From NCBI RefSeq assembly GCF_000376265.1, contig NZ_AQWU01000055.1, forward strand, positions 165-40,676: a stretch of 40,512 nucleotides of DNA. The letters run 5' to 3'. Below, in pieces: positions 24,439-35,015 of the stretch. The position numbers were made by a program, and so were the translations under genes. The DNA comes from Thermus igniterrae ATCC 700962 (GTDB lineage Bacteria; Deinococcota; Deinococci; Deinococcales; Thermaceae). Under the pieces are notes generated by a model. That model saw nothing but the letters and a program-made list of their open reading frames with translations, did not search any database and was not told the DNA's origin. Position 1 is the first letter of the stretch. Each line of letters opens with the position of its first letter.

Positions 24439-24456
24439 GCTTAGATTTTCCTAAGC
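24439..24456. repeat. small inverted repeat after birA
   Basis: GCTTAG and CTAAGC flank a 6-base A/T loop in a patch that is A+T-rich for this genome, between the birA stop and the next gene's -10 box. It could be an operator or a weak hairpin. Confidence 0.4.
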
Positions 24457-24464
24457 ATCCTTGC

Positions 24465-24470
24465 TAGGAT
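24465..24470 (+). promoter_or_regulatory. possible -10 box of the DUF2203 gene
   Basis: TAGGAT ends 10 bases before the ATG at 24481. The AAGGGTGG between them could serve as a ribosome site. No clear -35 box is seen. Confidence 0.35.
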
Positions 24471-24480
24471 AAGGGTGGGT

Positions 24481-24906
24481 ATGTTCGCCCGCATCTTCAC
24501 CAAGGAAGAGGCCGATGCCCTCCTGCCCGAGCTCAGGCGGGTCCTGGCCCAGATGCGGCAGAACCGGCAGGACCTCCAGGAGGCCCAGGCCCGCCTTCCC
24601 CAGACCCGGGGCCTGGAAAGGCGGGCCCTGGAGGAGGAAATCCGCTTCCTCCTGGGGGCGCTAGAGGCCGACGCCCGCTATTTGGCCTCCTTAGGGGTCT
24701 TCCTCAAGGACCTAGACCAGGGTCTGGTGGACTTCCCCGCCCGGCTGGGGGGGGAGGTGGTCTTCCTCTGCTGGCGGGAGGGGGAGCCCGAGGTGGCCCA
24801 CTACCATCCCCTGGCCGGGGGCTTCGCCCAGCGCCGCCCCTTGGGGGAACCTAACCCTGCCCTTCCCCCGGAGGAGCGCCCCGGCGAAAGGCGGCCAGGC
24901 GCCTGA
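24481..24906 (+). CDS. DUF2203 family protein
   Basis: Protein of 141 residues of unknown function. The N-terminal ~75 residues are helical (FTKEEADALLPELRRVLAQM...), ending in the family block GVFLKDLDQGLVDFPARLGG (about 80-99), then EVVFLCWREGEPEVAHYH and HPLAGGFAQRRPL. These blocks are typical of DUF2203, a small family found in several thermophiles and Gram-positives. GTG 24475 is an alternative start two codons upstream. The last 19 codons, Pro/Glu/Arg-rich, overlap the convergent zincin gene by 56 bases and are probably disordered. Confidence 0.82.
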   Translation: MFARIFTKEEADALLPELRRVLAQMRQNRQDLQEAQARLPQTRGLERRALEEEIRFLLGALEADARYLASLGVFLKDLDQGLVDFPARLGGEVVFLCWREGEPEVAHYHPLAGGFAQRRPLGEPNPALPPEERPGERRPGA

Positions 24907-25245
24907 GGTCCTCCCGCACCAGGTCGTCCCGGCCCGCCAGGGACTCCAGGTGGTGCCGGAGCTCGTGGAGGAGGGTCTCCCAGGCCTCCTCCTCCCAGTC
25001 AAAGTCGGGTCCGGCCACCGCCAGGAAGGAGCCGTGGTAGAGGACGATGTGCCGCCCAAGCCCTTCAAACCCCCCGAAGGCGCTGGGGGGGCCGGGGTCC
25101 AGGTACTCCCCCAGGCGCCAAACCCCCTCTAAGCCCGGCTCGGGCTTGGCCTGGGGCAGGACGTGCACCCCCTGAAGCCCCCGCTTGAAGGCCTCAGGGA
25201 CCTGGGCCCAAAGGCGCTCCACCAGGCGGACGAACTCCGGGTAGG

Positions 25246-25249
<4 letters not shown>
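24851..25249 (-). CDS. metallopeptidase-family zincin-like protein
   Basis: Small protein of 132 residues with a zinc-binding motif HELRHHLESLAG (about 95-106), the HExxH form of the minimal zincin family (PF06262-like). The block IVLYHGSFLAVAGPDFDWEEE and the YLDPGPPSAFGG turn are also typical. No signal peptide is seen, so it is cytosolic. Proteolytic activity has to my knowledge not been shown for this family. Its ATG overlaps the rlmH stop (ATGA), so the two are translated in tandem. Its C-terminus overlaps the 3' end of the DUF2203 gene on the other strand. Confidence 0.85.
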
Positions 25250-26914
<1,665 letters not shown>

Positions 26915-26924
26915 GGAGGTCCCC

Positions 26925-27899
<975 letters not shown>

Positions 27900-27914
27900 C
27901 TGAAGGGAGGCTTT

Positions 27915-28112
27915 ATGCGGCTAAAGGTGGTCCTGGAAAAGAGCGAGGAGGGAGGGTACACCGTCTACGTGCCTGCCCTTCCTGGTTGTATTAGCGAGGG
28001 GGACACCTTGGAAGAAGCTTTGGCCAACATCCGTGAGGCCATCGCCCTCTACCTGGAACCGCTAGAGGAAAAGTTGCCGGAGAACGCTGAGCTGGCCGAG
28101 GTAGAGGTTTGA
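27915..28112 (+). CDS. hicB: HicB family antitoxin
   Basis: Small protein of 65 residues with the HicB partial RNase-H fold: a strand with GGYTVYVPALPGC (about 13-25), the conserved GCISEGDTLEEALANIREAI helix start, and a short acidic tail. It lacks the C-terminal helix-turn-helix or ribbon-helix-helix domain of longer HicB proteins, so it probably neutralises HicA but cannot itself bind an operator. A GAAGGGAGG ribosome site follows E1 beta by a few bases, and no promoter is evident, so it depends on the operon promoter. The stop overlaps the hicA start (TTGA). Confidence 0.88.
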   Translation: MRLKVVLEKSEEGGYTVYVPALPGCISEGDTLEEALANIREAIALYLEPLEEKLPENAELAEVEV

Positions 28113-28333
28113 AGGTCCCCTCCTTGTCCTACAAGCGGGTGATCAAGGCTTTAGAAAAGGCAGGCTTTCAGGTGGTGCGCCAACGGGGAAGCCATATCCG
28201 GATGGAGAGGCAGCTGGGAGAAAAGCGGATCATCGTCATCGTGCCTGCGCATATCCCCATAAAGCGCTCCACCCTAGCCCACATTCTCAAAGATGCGCAG
28301 ATCTCCCTCGAGGAATTTTTAGATTTGATCTAG
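28109..28333 (+). CDS. hicA: HicA family toxin (mRNA interferase)
   Basis: Double-stranded-RNA-binding-fold toxin of 74 residues. It has the family start PSLSYKRVIKALEKAGF, the catalytic histidine block RQRGSHIRM (His29), and the PAHIPIKRSTLAHILKDAQIS segment that closes the fold. Known HicA proteins cleave mRNA and are blocked by HicB. It begins with TTG overlapping the hicB stop, which ties toxin to antitoxin synthesis. The order is antitoxin first, the reverse of the classical hicAB. Base composition is visibly richer in A+T than the flanking dehydrogenase genes, suggesting acquisition. Confidence 0.88.
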   Translation: MKVPSLSYKRVIKALEKAGFQVVRQRGSHIRMERQLGEKRIIVIVPAHIPIKRSTLAHILKDAQISLEEFLDLI

Positions 28334-28340
28334 GAGGCCT

Positions 28341-29726
28341 ATGCCCAAGGAAATCCTCATGCCCGAACTGGCGGAAAGCGTGGTGGAAGGCGAGATCCTC
28401 AAGTGGCTGGTGGAGGAAGGGGACTACCTCAAGAAGGACCAGCCCTTCGTGGAGGTGATGACCGACAAGGTCACAGTGGAGCTACCCTCCCCCTACGAGG
28501 GGGTGCTTTTGAAAAAGCTGGCCAAGGAAGGGGAGGTGGTCAAGGTCCACGCCCCCATCGCCCTCCTGGCGGAGCCCGGGGAGGCCGTGGCTGGGGTAAA
28601 GGAGGTAAAGGAGGAGGCTCCGCCCGTGCAAGCGGTGGAGGAGCGCTCCATCGTGGAGCCCGGGCTTCCCCCAAAGGAGGAAAAGGAGGATCTCTCCCTC
28701 TTCAAGCCCGACACCACCCAGGTGGCGGTGAAAAACCCCTTCCTCCAGGAGGCCAGGCCGGAGGAGAAGGCGCCCCAAAGGCCCCAGGGCCGGGTCCTGG
28801 CGGTGCCCGCCGCCCGCCGGCTGGCCCGGGAGCTGGGTATTCCCATTGAGGAGGTCCCCGGCTCCGGTCCCCTGGGCCGGATCCGGGTAGAGGACGTCCG
28901 GGCCTACGCAAATACGCGCCAGGCCCAGCCCACCCCAGCCCCCGAAACCCCTCCCCCACCCCCCTCTGCCCCCAGTGCCTTCCCTCCCCCACCCCGCTAC
29001 ACCCCCCCCAAGGGGTACGAGCACCTGGAGGAACGCCAGCCCCTGAGGGGTGTCCGCCGCAGCATCGCCACCGGGCTTTGGCAGAGCCACCTCTACACCG
29101 TGCGCACCCTGAACGTGGACGAGGCCGACCTCACGGAGCTGGTGGCCCTCCGGGAACGCCTGAAGCCCGAGGCCGAGGGGCAGGGCATAAGGCTCACCTA
29201 CCTCCCCTTCATCTTCAAGGCCGTGGTGCGGGCCCTGAAGAAGTACCCCATGCTCAATACCAGCCTGGACGAGGAGCGCCAGGAGATCGTCTACAAGCGC
29301 TACTACCATCTGGGCCTGGCGGTGGCCACGGAGCGGGGTCTCATGGTGCCCGTGGTGCGGGACGTGGACCGGAAAAACATCCTGGAGCTGGCCCAGGAGA
29401 TCGCCGAGCTCTCCGCCAAGGCCCGGGAAGGAAGGCTCTCCCCCGAGGAGGTCACGGGTTCCACCTTCACCATCACCAACATTGGCTCCGTGGGGGCTTT
29501 GATGAGCTTCCCCATCATCAACGTACCCGAGGCCGCTATCCTGGGGGTGCACTCCATAAGGAAGCGGCCCTGGGTGATGCCGGATGGCTCCATCCAGGCG
29601 AGGGATATCATGTACCTCTCCCTCTCCTTTGACCACCGCCTGGTGGACGGGGCCGAGGCGGCCTCCTTCACCCGGGAGGTGATCCGGCTCCTGGAAAACC
29701 CCGAGCGCCTCCTCCTGGAAATGTAG
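28341..29726 (+). CDS. bkdB: branched-chain 2-oxoacid dehydrogenase E2 (dihydrolipoyl acyltransferase)
   Basis: Core E2 of 461 residues transferring branched acyl groups to CoA. One lipoyl domain (1-80) has Lys43 in MTDKVTVE. A long variable linker (80-150) and an E3-binding domain (about 153-190, VPAARRLARELG...GPLGRIRVEDV) follow. A Pro-rich linker (about 195-225) leads to the catalytic domain with DHRLVDG (His432, Asp436) and GSTFTITNIGS. The domain plan is that of pyruvate/branched-chain E2. GGAGG precedes the ATG at 28341, 7 bases after hicA, so it is still in the same transcript. Confidence 0.94.
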   Translation: MPKEILMPELAESVVEGEILKWLVEEGDYLKKDQPFVEVMTDKVTVELPSPYEGVLLKKLAKEGEVVKVHAPIALLAEPGEAVAGVKEVKEEAPPVQAVEERSIVEPGLPPKEEKEDLSLFKPDTTQVAVKNPFLQEARPEEKAPQRPQGRVLAVPAARRLARELGIPIEEVPGSGPLGRIRVEDVRAYANTRQAQPTPAPETPPPPPSAPSAFPPPPRYTPPKGYEHLEERQPLRGVRRSIATGLWQSHLYTVRTLNVDEADLTELVALRERLKPEAEGQGIRLTYLPFIFKAVVRALKKYPMLNTSLDEERQEIVYKRYYHLGLAVATERGLMVPVVRDVDRKNILELAQEIAELSAKAREGRLSPEEVTGSTFTITNIGSVGALMSFPIINVPEAAILGVHSIRKRPWVMPDGSIQARDIMYLSLSFDHRLVDGAEAASFTREVIRLLENPERLLLEM

Positions 29727-29735
29727 GATGACGCC

Positions 29736-31121
29736 ATGAAGACCTACGACCTGATCGTGATCGGCACCGGACCCGGCGGCTACCACGCCGCCATCCGGGG
29801 AGCCCAGCTCGGGCTTAAGGTTCTGGCGGTGGAGGCCGCCGAGGTAGGGGGCGTGTGCCTGAACGTGGGGTGCATCCCCACCAAGGCGCTTTTGCACGCC
29901 GCGGAAACCGTACACCACCTCAAGGGGGCCGAGGGCTTTGGCCTGAAGGCCAAGCCCGAACTGGATTTCAACAAGCTCGGCGCCTGGCGGGATGGCGTGG
30001 TGAAGAAGCTCACCGGGGGCGTGGCCGGGCTTTTAAAGGGCAACAAGGTGGAGCTTTTGCGGGGCTTCGCCCGCTTTAGGGGGCCTAAGGAGATCGAGGT
30101 AAACGGCGAGGCCTATGGGGCGAAAAGCCTCATTATCGCCACGGGAAGCGAGCCCATGCCCTTAAAGGGCTTTCCCTTCGGGGAGGACGTGTGGGACTCC
30201 ACCCGGGCCCTAAGGGTGGAAGAGGGCATCCCCAAGCGCCTTTTGGTGATCGGGGGCGGGGCGGTGGGGCTCGAGCTTGGCCAGATCTACCACCGCCTGG
30301 GCTCGGAGGTGACCCTGATCGAATACATGCCGGAGATCCTCCCCGCAGGCGATAAGGAAACCGCCGCCCTCCTGCGCAAGGCCCTGGAGAAGGAAGGCCT
30401 TAAGGTACGCACCGGCACCAAGGCGGTGGGTTACGAGAAGAAGCAGGATGGCCTCCACGTGCTCCTCGAGGCCGCCCAGGGAGGCAGCCAGGAGGAGATC
30501 GTGGTGGACAAAATCCTGGTGGCGGTGGGCCGCAGGCCCCGCACGGAAGGGCTCGGCTTGGAAAAGGCTGGGGTCAAGGTGGACGAACGGGGCTTCATCC
30601 AGGTGAACGCCCGCATGGAAACCTCGGCCCCCGGGGTCTACGCCATCGGGGACGTGGCCCGTCCCCCCCTCCTGGCCCACAAGGCCATGAAGGAGGGCCT
30701 GGTGGCCGCGGAAAACGCCGCCGGCAAAAACGCCCTCTTCGACTTCCAGGTGCCCAGCGTGGTCTACACCGGCCCCGAATGGGCCGGGGTGGGGCTCACG
30801 GAGGAGGAGGCAGAGAAGGCGGGGTATAAGGTCAAGGTGGGGAAGTTTCCCTTTTCCGCCAGCGGCCGGGCCCTCACCCTGGGGGCCGCGGAGGGGCTCA
30901 TCAAGGTGGTGGGGGACGAGGAGACGGACCTCCTCCTGGGGGTCTTCATGGTGGGGCCCCAGGCGGGAGAGCTCATCGCCGAGGCCACCCTGGCCCTGGA
31001 GATGGGGGCCACGGTTTCCGACCTGGGCCTCACCATCCACCCCCACCCCACCCTCTCCGAGGGGCTCATGGAGGCGGCGGAGGCCCTCCACAAACAGGCC
31101 ATCCACATCCTGAACCGTTGA
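29736..31121 (+). CDS. lpdA: dihydrolipoamide dehydrogenase (E3) of the branched-chain complex
   Basis: FAD enzyme of 461 residues. GTGPGG lies at 10-15, the redox pair Cys41/Cys46 in CLNVGC, the NAD-binding [16 protein letters not shown] near 170-185, [16 protein letters not shown], and the catalytic HPHPTLSEG near the end. It differs clearly from the other E3 (3936-5303), which reads CLRVGC and PSKALL instead of PTKALL, so the two are old paralogs each tied to its own complex. It is the last gene of the operon; a strong hairpin follows 22 bases later. Confidence 0.95.
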   Translation: MKTYDLIVIGTGPGGYHAAIRGAQLGLKVLAVEAAEVGGVCLNVGCIPTKALLHAAETVHHLKGAEGFGLKAKPELDFNKLGAWRDGVVKKLTGGVAGLLKGNKVELLRGFARFRGPKEIEVNGEAYGAKSLIIATGSEPMPLKGFPFGEDVWDSTRALRVEEGIPKRLLVIGGGAVGLELGQIYHRLGSEVTLIEYMPEILPAGDKETAALLRKALEKEGLKVRTGTKAVGYEKKQDGLHVLLEAAQGGSQEEIVVDKILVAVGRRPRTEGLGLEKAGVKVDERGFIQVNARMETSAPGVYAIGDVARPPLLAHKAMKEGLVAAENAAGKNALFDFQVPSVVYTGPEWAGVGLTEEEAEKAGYKVKVGKFPFSASGRALTLGAAEGLIKVVGDEETDLLLGVFMVGPQAGELIAEATLALEMGATVSDLGLTIHPHPTLSEGLMEAAEALHKQAIHILNR

Positions 31122-31143
31122 CCCAACAGGTTTCTTGGGAGTT

Positions 31144-31169
31144 CCCGGTGGGGCAGAAGCCCCACCGGG
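31144..31169. terminator. bidirectional hairpin terminator
   Basis: A perfect 11-bp stem (CCCGGTGGGGC / GCCCCACCGGG) with the tetraloop AGAA lies between the stops of the convergent E3 and azlD genes. There is no long T-tract on either side. Confidence 0.85.
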
Positions 31170-31172
31170 CCC

Positions 31173-31451
31173 TTAAAAGCCCAGGGCCCCGAGAAGCCCG
31201 TAAAGCCCTGCCCCCAGGAAGACGGCCACGCCCAGGTTCCCGGTGAGCCTAAGCCCCAGATAGGTGCCAAGAAGGGCCAAGGCCGCCCGGACCCACTCGG
31301 AAGAAGGAGGCGGGCTAAAGGCGGAGACCAGGAAAAGGGCCACCACCAAGGCGGGCCCTGCCTGGCCCGTCTTCAGGCTTTTTTCCCCCCGCCAGGGCAG
31401 AAAGCGGAGGAGAAAGGTGCCCAAAGCCAGAAGGAGAAGGGCCAGGGTCAT
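31173..31451 (-). CDS. azlD: AzlD family branched-chain amino acid transport subunit
   Basis: Small integral membrane protein of 92 residues with three or four hydrophobic helices (TLALLLLALGTFLLRFLP; GPALVVALFLVSAF; WVRAALALLGTYLGLRL; a final Gly/Leu helix). FLLRFLPW near the N-terminus is typical of AzlD. It is the small partner of AzlC in exporters of branched-chain amino acids. The ATG at 31451 has GGGAGG upstream and overlaps the azlC stop (ATGA); the longer frame to 31481 is within azlC. It lies tail-to-tail with the branched-chain oxidation operon. Confidence 0.9.
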   Translation of the reverse strand: MTLALLLLALGTFLLRFLPWRGEKSLKTGQAGPALVVALFLVSAFSPPPSSEWVRAALALLGTYLGLRLTGNLGVAVFLGAGLYGLLGALGF

Positions 31452-32098
31452 GCCTTCCTCCCTTTCCAGGGCTCCTTCCAAAGGAGCCCCACCACCCCTG
31501 CCAGGAATAGACCCCAGGCCGTCTGGCCCAGGAGGTGAAACCCCAGGGCCATTCCCCCCGCCAGAAGGGCCGCTGGGTTCCGCAGGTGGGGCAGGGCCAG
31601 GAGGAGAAAAAGGGCGGGAAGGGCAAAGGCAAGGGCCTCCCCCAGGCGGGGCCAGGCCAGAAGCCCCTTGGCCCCCAAGGCCCCGAGGGCAGTGCCCAGG
31701 TTCCAGGAAAGGTACGCTCCCAAAGCCAGGCCCAGGAAGTAGCCCCGCCTCTTTTCCGGGGAAAGGCCGGGAAGCGTCCTTAAGGCCAGGGCGAAGACCT
31801 CGTCGGTGAGGAAAAAGGCCTCCAGGGGGCCTCCTTTCAGGTAGGGCCTCAGGGCCGGGCCGTAGAAGGCGTGGCGCAGGTTAAGGAGAAGGCCCAGGGA
31901 GGCCGCCAAAAGGGGCGGCACCCCCTGGGCTAGAAGCCCCACCAGGGCGAACTGGCTGGCCCCGGCGAAGACCAGAAGGGAGGTGAGCTGGATCCAAAGG
32001 TAGCCAAGCCCCGCCTGGGCCCCCAAGGCGCCAAAGGCCACGGCCACGGGGAAGTAGCCCAGGGCGATGGGCCAGGCAGCCCGCAGGCCTTCTCCCAT
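31448..32098 (-). CDS. azlC: AzlC family branched-chain amino acid permease
   Basis: Integral membrane protein of 216 residues with about seven hydrophobic segments. Family marks are LGYFPVAVAFGALGAQAGL near the start, FAGASQFALVGLLAQG (about 43-58), LNLRHAFYGPALRP (about 71-84) and FFLTDEVFALAL. AzlCD proteins export branched-chain amino acids or their analogues. The ATG at 32098 is 2 bases after the stop of the 3-hydroxyisobutyrate dehydrogenase gene. The frame stays open far upstream, but that part is a shadow of that gene. The context, valine catabolism upstream and bkd convergent, supports a branched-chain substrate. Confidence 0.92.
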   Translation of the reverse strand: MGEGLRAAWPIALGYFPVAVAFGALGAQAGLGYLWIQLTSLLVFAGASQFALVGLLAQGVPPLLAASLGLLLNLRHAFYGPALRPYLKGGPLEAFFLTDEVFALALRTLPGLSPEKRRGYFLGLALGAYLSWNLGTALGALGAKGLLAWPRLGEALAFALPALFLLLALPHLRNPAALLAGGMALGFHLLGQTAWGLFLAGVVGLLWKEPWKGRKA

Positions 32099-32100
32099 CC

Positions 32101-32970
32101 CTAGCGGATCTCCGTCCCGCCCCAGCGCTCCAAAAGCTTCAAGGCCTCCACGTGGTCGGCCTCCGGGCCCAGCTCCCTTTTGGCCATCTCGTACACCTCC
32201 CGGGTGAGGCGAAGCAGGGGGCTTGGGGCTTTTTCCCCATCCAAAACTCCCATGGCAATCCCCAGGTCCTTCACCAGGAGGCCCAGGGCGAAGGTCTTGG
32301 GGAAGGCCCGGGTGAGCACCCGATCGGGGATGAGGTTCTCCGTGGCGTTGGAGCGGCCACTGGAGGCGTTGATGACCTCCAGGGCCTTCTCCGCGGAAAC
32401 CCCCTGGCGCACCAGGGCCACAAGCCCCTCCCCTGCCGCCCAGAGGTTCACCGCCAGGAGGGCGTTGTTGATGGCCTTCACCGCATGCCCCGCCCCCACG
32501 GGGCCCACGTGCACCACCTTGCCGGCGTAGGCTAAATACGGCCTCACCCGTTCCACCGCCTCCTCCGGTCCCCCCATCATCACCGTGAGGGTGCCCCGTT
32601 GGGCCCCCAGGGTGCCCCCGGAGACCGGGGCGTCCAGATAGACCACCCCCTTCTCCAGAAGGCGCTCCGCCAGGAGGCGGCTTTCCCCGGGGTCCCCGCT
32701 GGTGGCGTCCACCCAGTAGGTGCCCGGGCGCAGGTGGGGCCAGAGGGCCTCGGCCAGGGCCGCCACCTCCTTGGTGGTGGGCAGACAGGTGAAGAGGACC
32801 TGGGCCTCCGCCACCCCCTCCAGGGGCACGGCCAGGGAGCCGAACTCCTCCTGGTGCCGTTTGGCCTTTTCCCATGTGCGGTTCCAGACCAGGGTGGGAA
32901 ACCGCCGGGCCAGGTGCCCCGCCATGGGGTAGCCCATGGCCCCAAGCCCCACAAAGGCTACCTTCTCCAT
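32101..32970 (-). CDS. mmsB: 3-hydroxyisobutyrate dehydrogenase
   Basis: NAD(P)-dependent beta-hydroxyacid dehydrogenase of 289 residues that oxidises 3-hydroxyisobutyrate in valine breakdown. The Rossmann motif [14 protein letters not shown] is at about 8-21, the substrate-binding [16 protein letters not shown] at about 114-129, and the catalytic Lys in [15 protein letters not shown] at about 160-174. NRT after the second strand suggests NADP could be accepted. I recall a T. thermophilus member of this family with a solved structure. AAGGA precedes the ATG. Other members of the superfamily (tartronate semialdehyde reductase) look similar, but the azlCD and bkd neighbours favour this substrate. 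Confidence 0.9.
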   Translation of the reverse strand: MEKVAFVGLGAMGYPMAGHLARRFPTLVWNRTWEKAKRHQEEFGSLAVPLEGVAEAQVLFTCLPTTKEVAALAEALWPHLRPGTYWVDATSGDPGESRLLAERLLEKGVVYLDAPVSGGTLGAQRGTLTVMMGGPEEAVERVRPYLAYAGKVVHVGPVGAGHAVKAINNALLAVNLWAAGEGLVALVRQGVSAEKALEVINASSGRSNATENLIPDRVLTRAFPKTFALGLLVKDLGIAMGVLDGEKAPSPLLRLTREVYEMAKRELGPEADHVEALKLLERWGGTEIR

Positions 32971-32979
32971 GGGTCCTTT

Positions 32980-33357
32980 TTACCAGAGGCGGAGGAGCTT
33001 GGCCAGGCCCCTAAGCCCCAGGAGGAAGAGGAGGCTGAAGCCCATGGCCACCCCCAGGAAAACCCAAAACCCCATGCCGAAGGAGCCGAAGAAGACCATC
33101 TGCCTGAGCCAAAGCCCCGCGGGGAAGGCCAGGGCCCAGGTGAGGAGGAGGTTGGGCCAGCTGGGCCGGCGGTAGGTGCCCAGGAAGGGGGCCAGGAGGA
33201 CCCAGACGAAAAGGACGGGGAGGACGTTCCGGGCAAGGCCCGCAAGGCTTAAGGGCTGGCCGTGGGAAAGGAGGCCTACCCCGGCGAAGAGGAGGAGGGC
33301 CAGGAGGTCCAGGAGGAAGAGGTAGGGAGAGGCACGCCTGGAGGTCATGGGGGTCAT
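32980..33357 (-). CDS. DUF3054 family membrane protein
   Basis: Integral membrane protein of 125 residues with four predicted helices (about 11-31, 42-60, 68-82, 92-120). The blocks FLLDLLALLLFAGVG and PFLGTYRRPSWPNLLLTWALAFPAG match DUF3054, a small family mainly of actinobacteria and Thermus with no assigned function. The ATG at 33357 overlaps the stop of the FAD-dehydrogenase gene (ATGA); a second ATG 3 codons later is possible. The mmsB gene follows after 9 bases, so it is internal to the five-gene operon. Confidence 0.82.
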   Translation of the reverse strand: MTPMTSRRASPYLFLLDLLALLLFAGVGLLSHGQPLSLAGLARNVLPVLFVWVLLAPFLGTYRRPSWPNLLLTWALAFPAGLWLRQMVFFGSFGMGFWVFLGVAMGFSLLFLLGLRGLAKLLRLW

Positions 33358-34991
33358 TCTAACCCCTCCGCCACCCCCCTTCCCGCCAGGAGGCCGGAGA
33401 AGAGGGCCCCTCCCAGGAAGGTGCCCTCCAGGGCCTTGTACCCGTGCACACCCCCGCCGCCGAACCCCGCCGCCTCCCCGGCGGCGAAGAGGCCCGGGAG
33501 GGGTTCGCCCCCCGGGGTGAGGGCCCGGCCCTTGAGGTCGGTCTGGATACCCCCCAGGGTCTTGCGGGTCAGGGTCCAGAGCCTCACCGCCACCAGGGGC
33601 CCCTTCCCCCCCAGGAAGGGGGCGGGCTTGGCCACGCGGAAAAGCCGGTCCCCCAGGTAGCGGCGGAAGGCGTGGAGGGCTAGCACCTGGGCGTCTTTGG
33701 CGAAGGGGTTCTGGAGCTCATGGTCCCGGGCCCGCACCTCCTTCTCCAGGCGCACGGGGTCCAGGACCCCGGGGGCCAGGGCCTCCATCTTGCGCATGAG
33801 TTCAGAAAGGTTCTCCGCCACCAGGAAGTCCCTGCCCCGCTCCAAAAAGGCCCGTACGGGGGCGGAAGGCCCCAGGAGGCGGCCCCTTAGCACCTCCAGC
33901 CAGCGCCTTTCCGTGAGGTCGGGGTTCTGCTCCGAACCGGAGAGGGCGAACTCCTTCTTCAGGGTGCGCAGGTCCAGGAGGAACCAGCTCCAGTCAAACC
34001 CCGTCTGCCGCAGATGGCGCAGGGTCTCCAGGGCGTCAAACCCGGGGAAGAGGGGTGGGGGGAGGCGCCGGCCCGTGGCGTCCAGCCACAGGGGGCTGGG
34101 CCCCGGAAGGATGCGGATGCCGTGGTGGCTCCAGATGGGGGTGTGGTTCTCCACCCCCTCGGGGTAGTGCCACATGCGGTCCAGGTTCACCAGCCGCGCC
34201 CCAACCCTTTCGGCCAGGAAGAGGCCCAAACCGTCCACGTGGTCGGGCACCCCGGAGAGCATCCTGCCGGGGGGAGGGCCCATGCGCTCAGGCCAGAGGC
34301 GGCGCACCAGGTCCAGGTTGGCCCCTATGCCCCCCGTGGCCAGGACCACCGCCTGGGCCCGGAAGCGGAACTCCCCCACGGGCTCCCGGGAGGTGGGGAC
34401 CCCCCGGGGCTTGGGGTCGGGGGCCAGGACCACCCCGGCCACCCCCACCACCCTGCCCCCTTCCCGCCACACCTCCTCCACCCGGTGGCGGAGGAGGACC
34501 TTAAGGAGCCCCTTCTCCTCCAGGTCCCGCACCCGGCGGAGGAAGGGCTCGAGAAGCCCCGGCCCCGTGCCCCAGACGATGTGGAAGCGGGGCACCGAGT
34601 TCCCGTGCCCCGTGGCCAAGCCCCCGCCCCGCTCCGCCCAGCCCACCACGGGGAAGAAGCGCACCCCCAGGGAGACCAGCCAGGCCCGCTTCTCGGAGGC
34701 GGCGAACTCCAGGTAGGCCTCGGCGAAGCGCCGGCCCCAAAGGTCCTCCTCCCGATCAAAGCCCGCGGCACCGAACCAGTCCTGGCGGGCCAGCTCCAGG
34801 CTGTCCCGGATGCCAAGCCGCCGTTGCTCGGGGGAGTCCACCAGGAAAAGCCCCCCGAAGGACCAGTAGGCCTGCCCCCCCAGGTGGGGCTCCTGCTCCA
34901 GGAGGAGGACCCGCCTGCCCCGCCGGGCCACCTCGGTGGCCGCCACCAGACCAGCCAGGCCACCCCCCACCACGATGGCGTCCGCTTCCAT
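33354..34991 (-). CDS. FAD-binding dehydrogenase (fumarate reductase/3-ketosteroid dehydrogenase type)
   Basis: Flavoprotein of 545 residues. The N-terminal FAD motif GGGLAG is at 9-14 with RRVLLLEQ ending in the ribose-binding Glu; AVVLATGGIGAN (about 213-224) and the C-terminal GLFAAGEAAGFGGGGVHGYKALEGTFLGGALFSG close the FAD site. The region between is the FAD_binding_2 cap domain. It resembles proteins annotated as FAD-binding dehydrogenases related to 3-ketosteroid-delta1-dehydrogenase, but a steroid substrate is unlikely and unproven. It leads an operon with DUF3054, mmsB and azlCD, so an acyl or keto intermediate is conceivable. It has its own TATAAT promoter with a 12-base leader. Confidence 0.85.
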   Translation of the reverse strand: MEADAIVVGGGLAGLVAATEVARRGRRVLLLEQEPHLGGQAYWSFGGLFLVDSPEQRRLGIRDSLELARQDWFGAAGFDREEDLWGRRFAEAYLEFAASEKRAWLVSLGVRFFPVVGWAERGGGLATGHGNSVPRFHIVWGTGPGLLEPFLRRVRDLEEKGLLKVLLRHRVEEVWREGGRVVGVAGVVLAPDPKPRGVPTSREPVGEFRFRAQAVVLATGGIGANLDLVRRLWPERMGPPPGRMLSGVPDHVDGLGLFLAERVGARLVNLDRMWHYPEGVENHTPIWSHHGIRILPGPSPLWLDATGRRLPPPLFPGFDALETLRHLRQTGFDWSWFLLDLRTLKKEFALSGSEQNPDLTERRWLEVLRGRLLGPSAPVRAFLERGRDFLVAENLSELMRKMEALAPGVLDPVRLEKEVRARDHELQNPFAKDAQVLALHAFRRYLGDRLFRVAKPAPFLGGKGPLVAVRLWTLTRKTLGGIQTDLKGRALTPGGEPLPGLFAAGEAAGFGGGGVHGYKALEGTFLGGALFSGLLAGRGVAEGLE

Positions 34992-35003
34992 AGGTTGGGG
35001 AGG

Positions 35004-35009
35004 ATTATA
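35004..35009 (-). promoter_or_regulatory. -10 box of the FAD-dehydrogenase operon
   Basis: A consensus TATAAT on the minus strand, preceded by GGG, ends 12 bases before the ATG at 34991. It begins just past the stop of the Fe-S protein gene, so the -35 region lies in that gene. Confidence 0.6.
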
Positions 35010-35015
35010 CCCGGT

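Noticed and set aside
31448-32875. Long open frame that would extend azlC to 475 codons
   Set aside because: The upstream part lies in another frame of the 3-hydroxyisobutyrate dehydrogenase gene and is Gly/Pro-rich. AzlC homology starts at the ATG at 32098.
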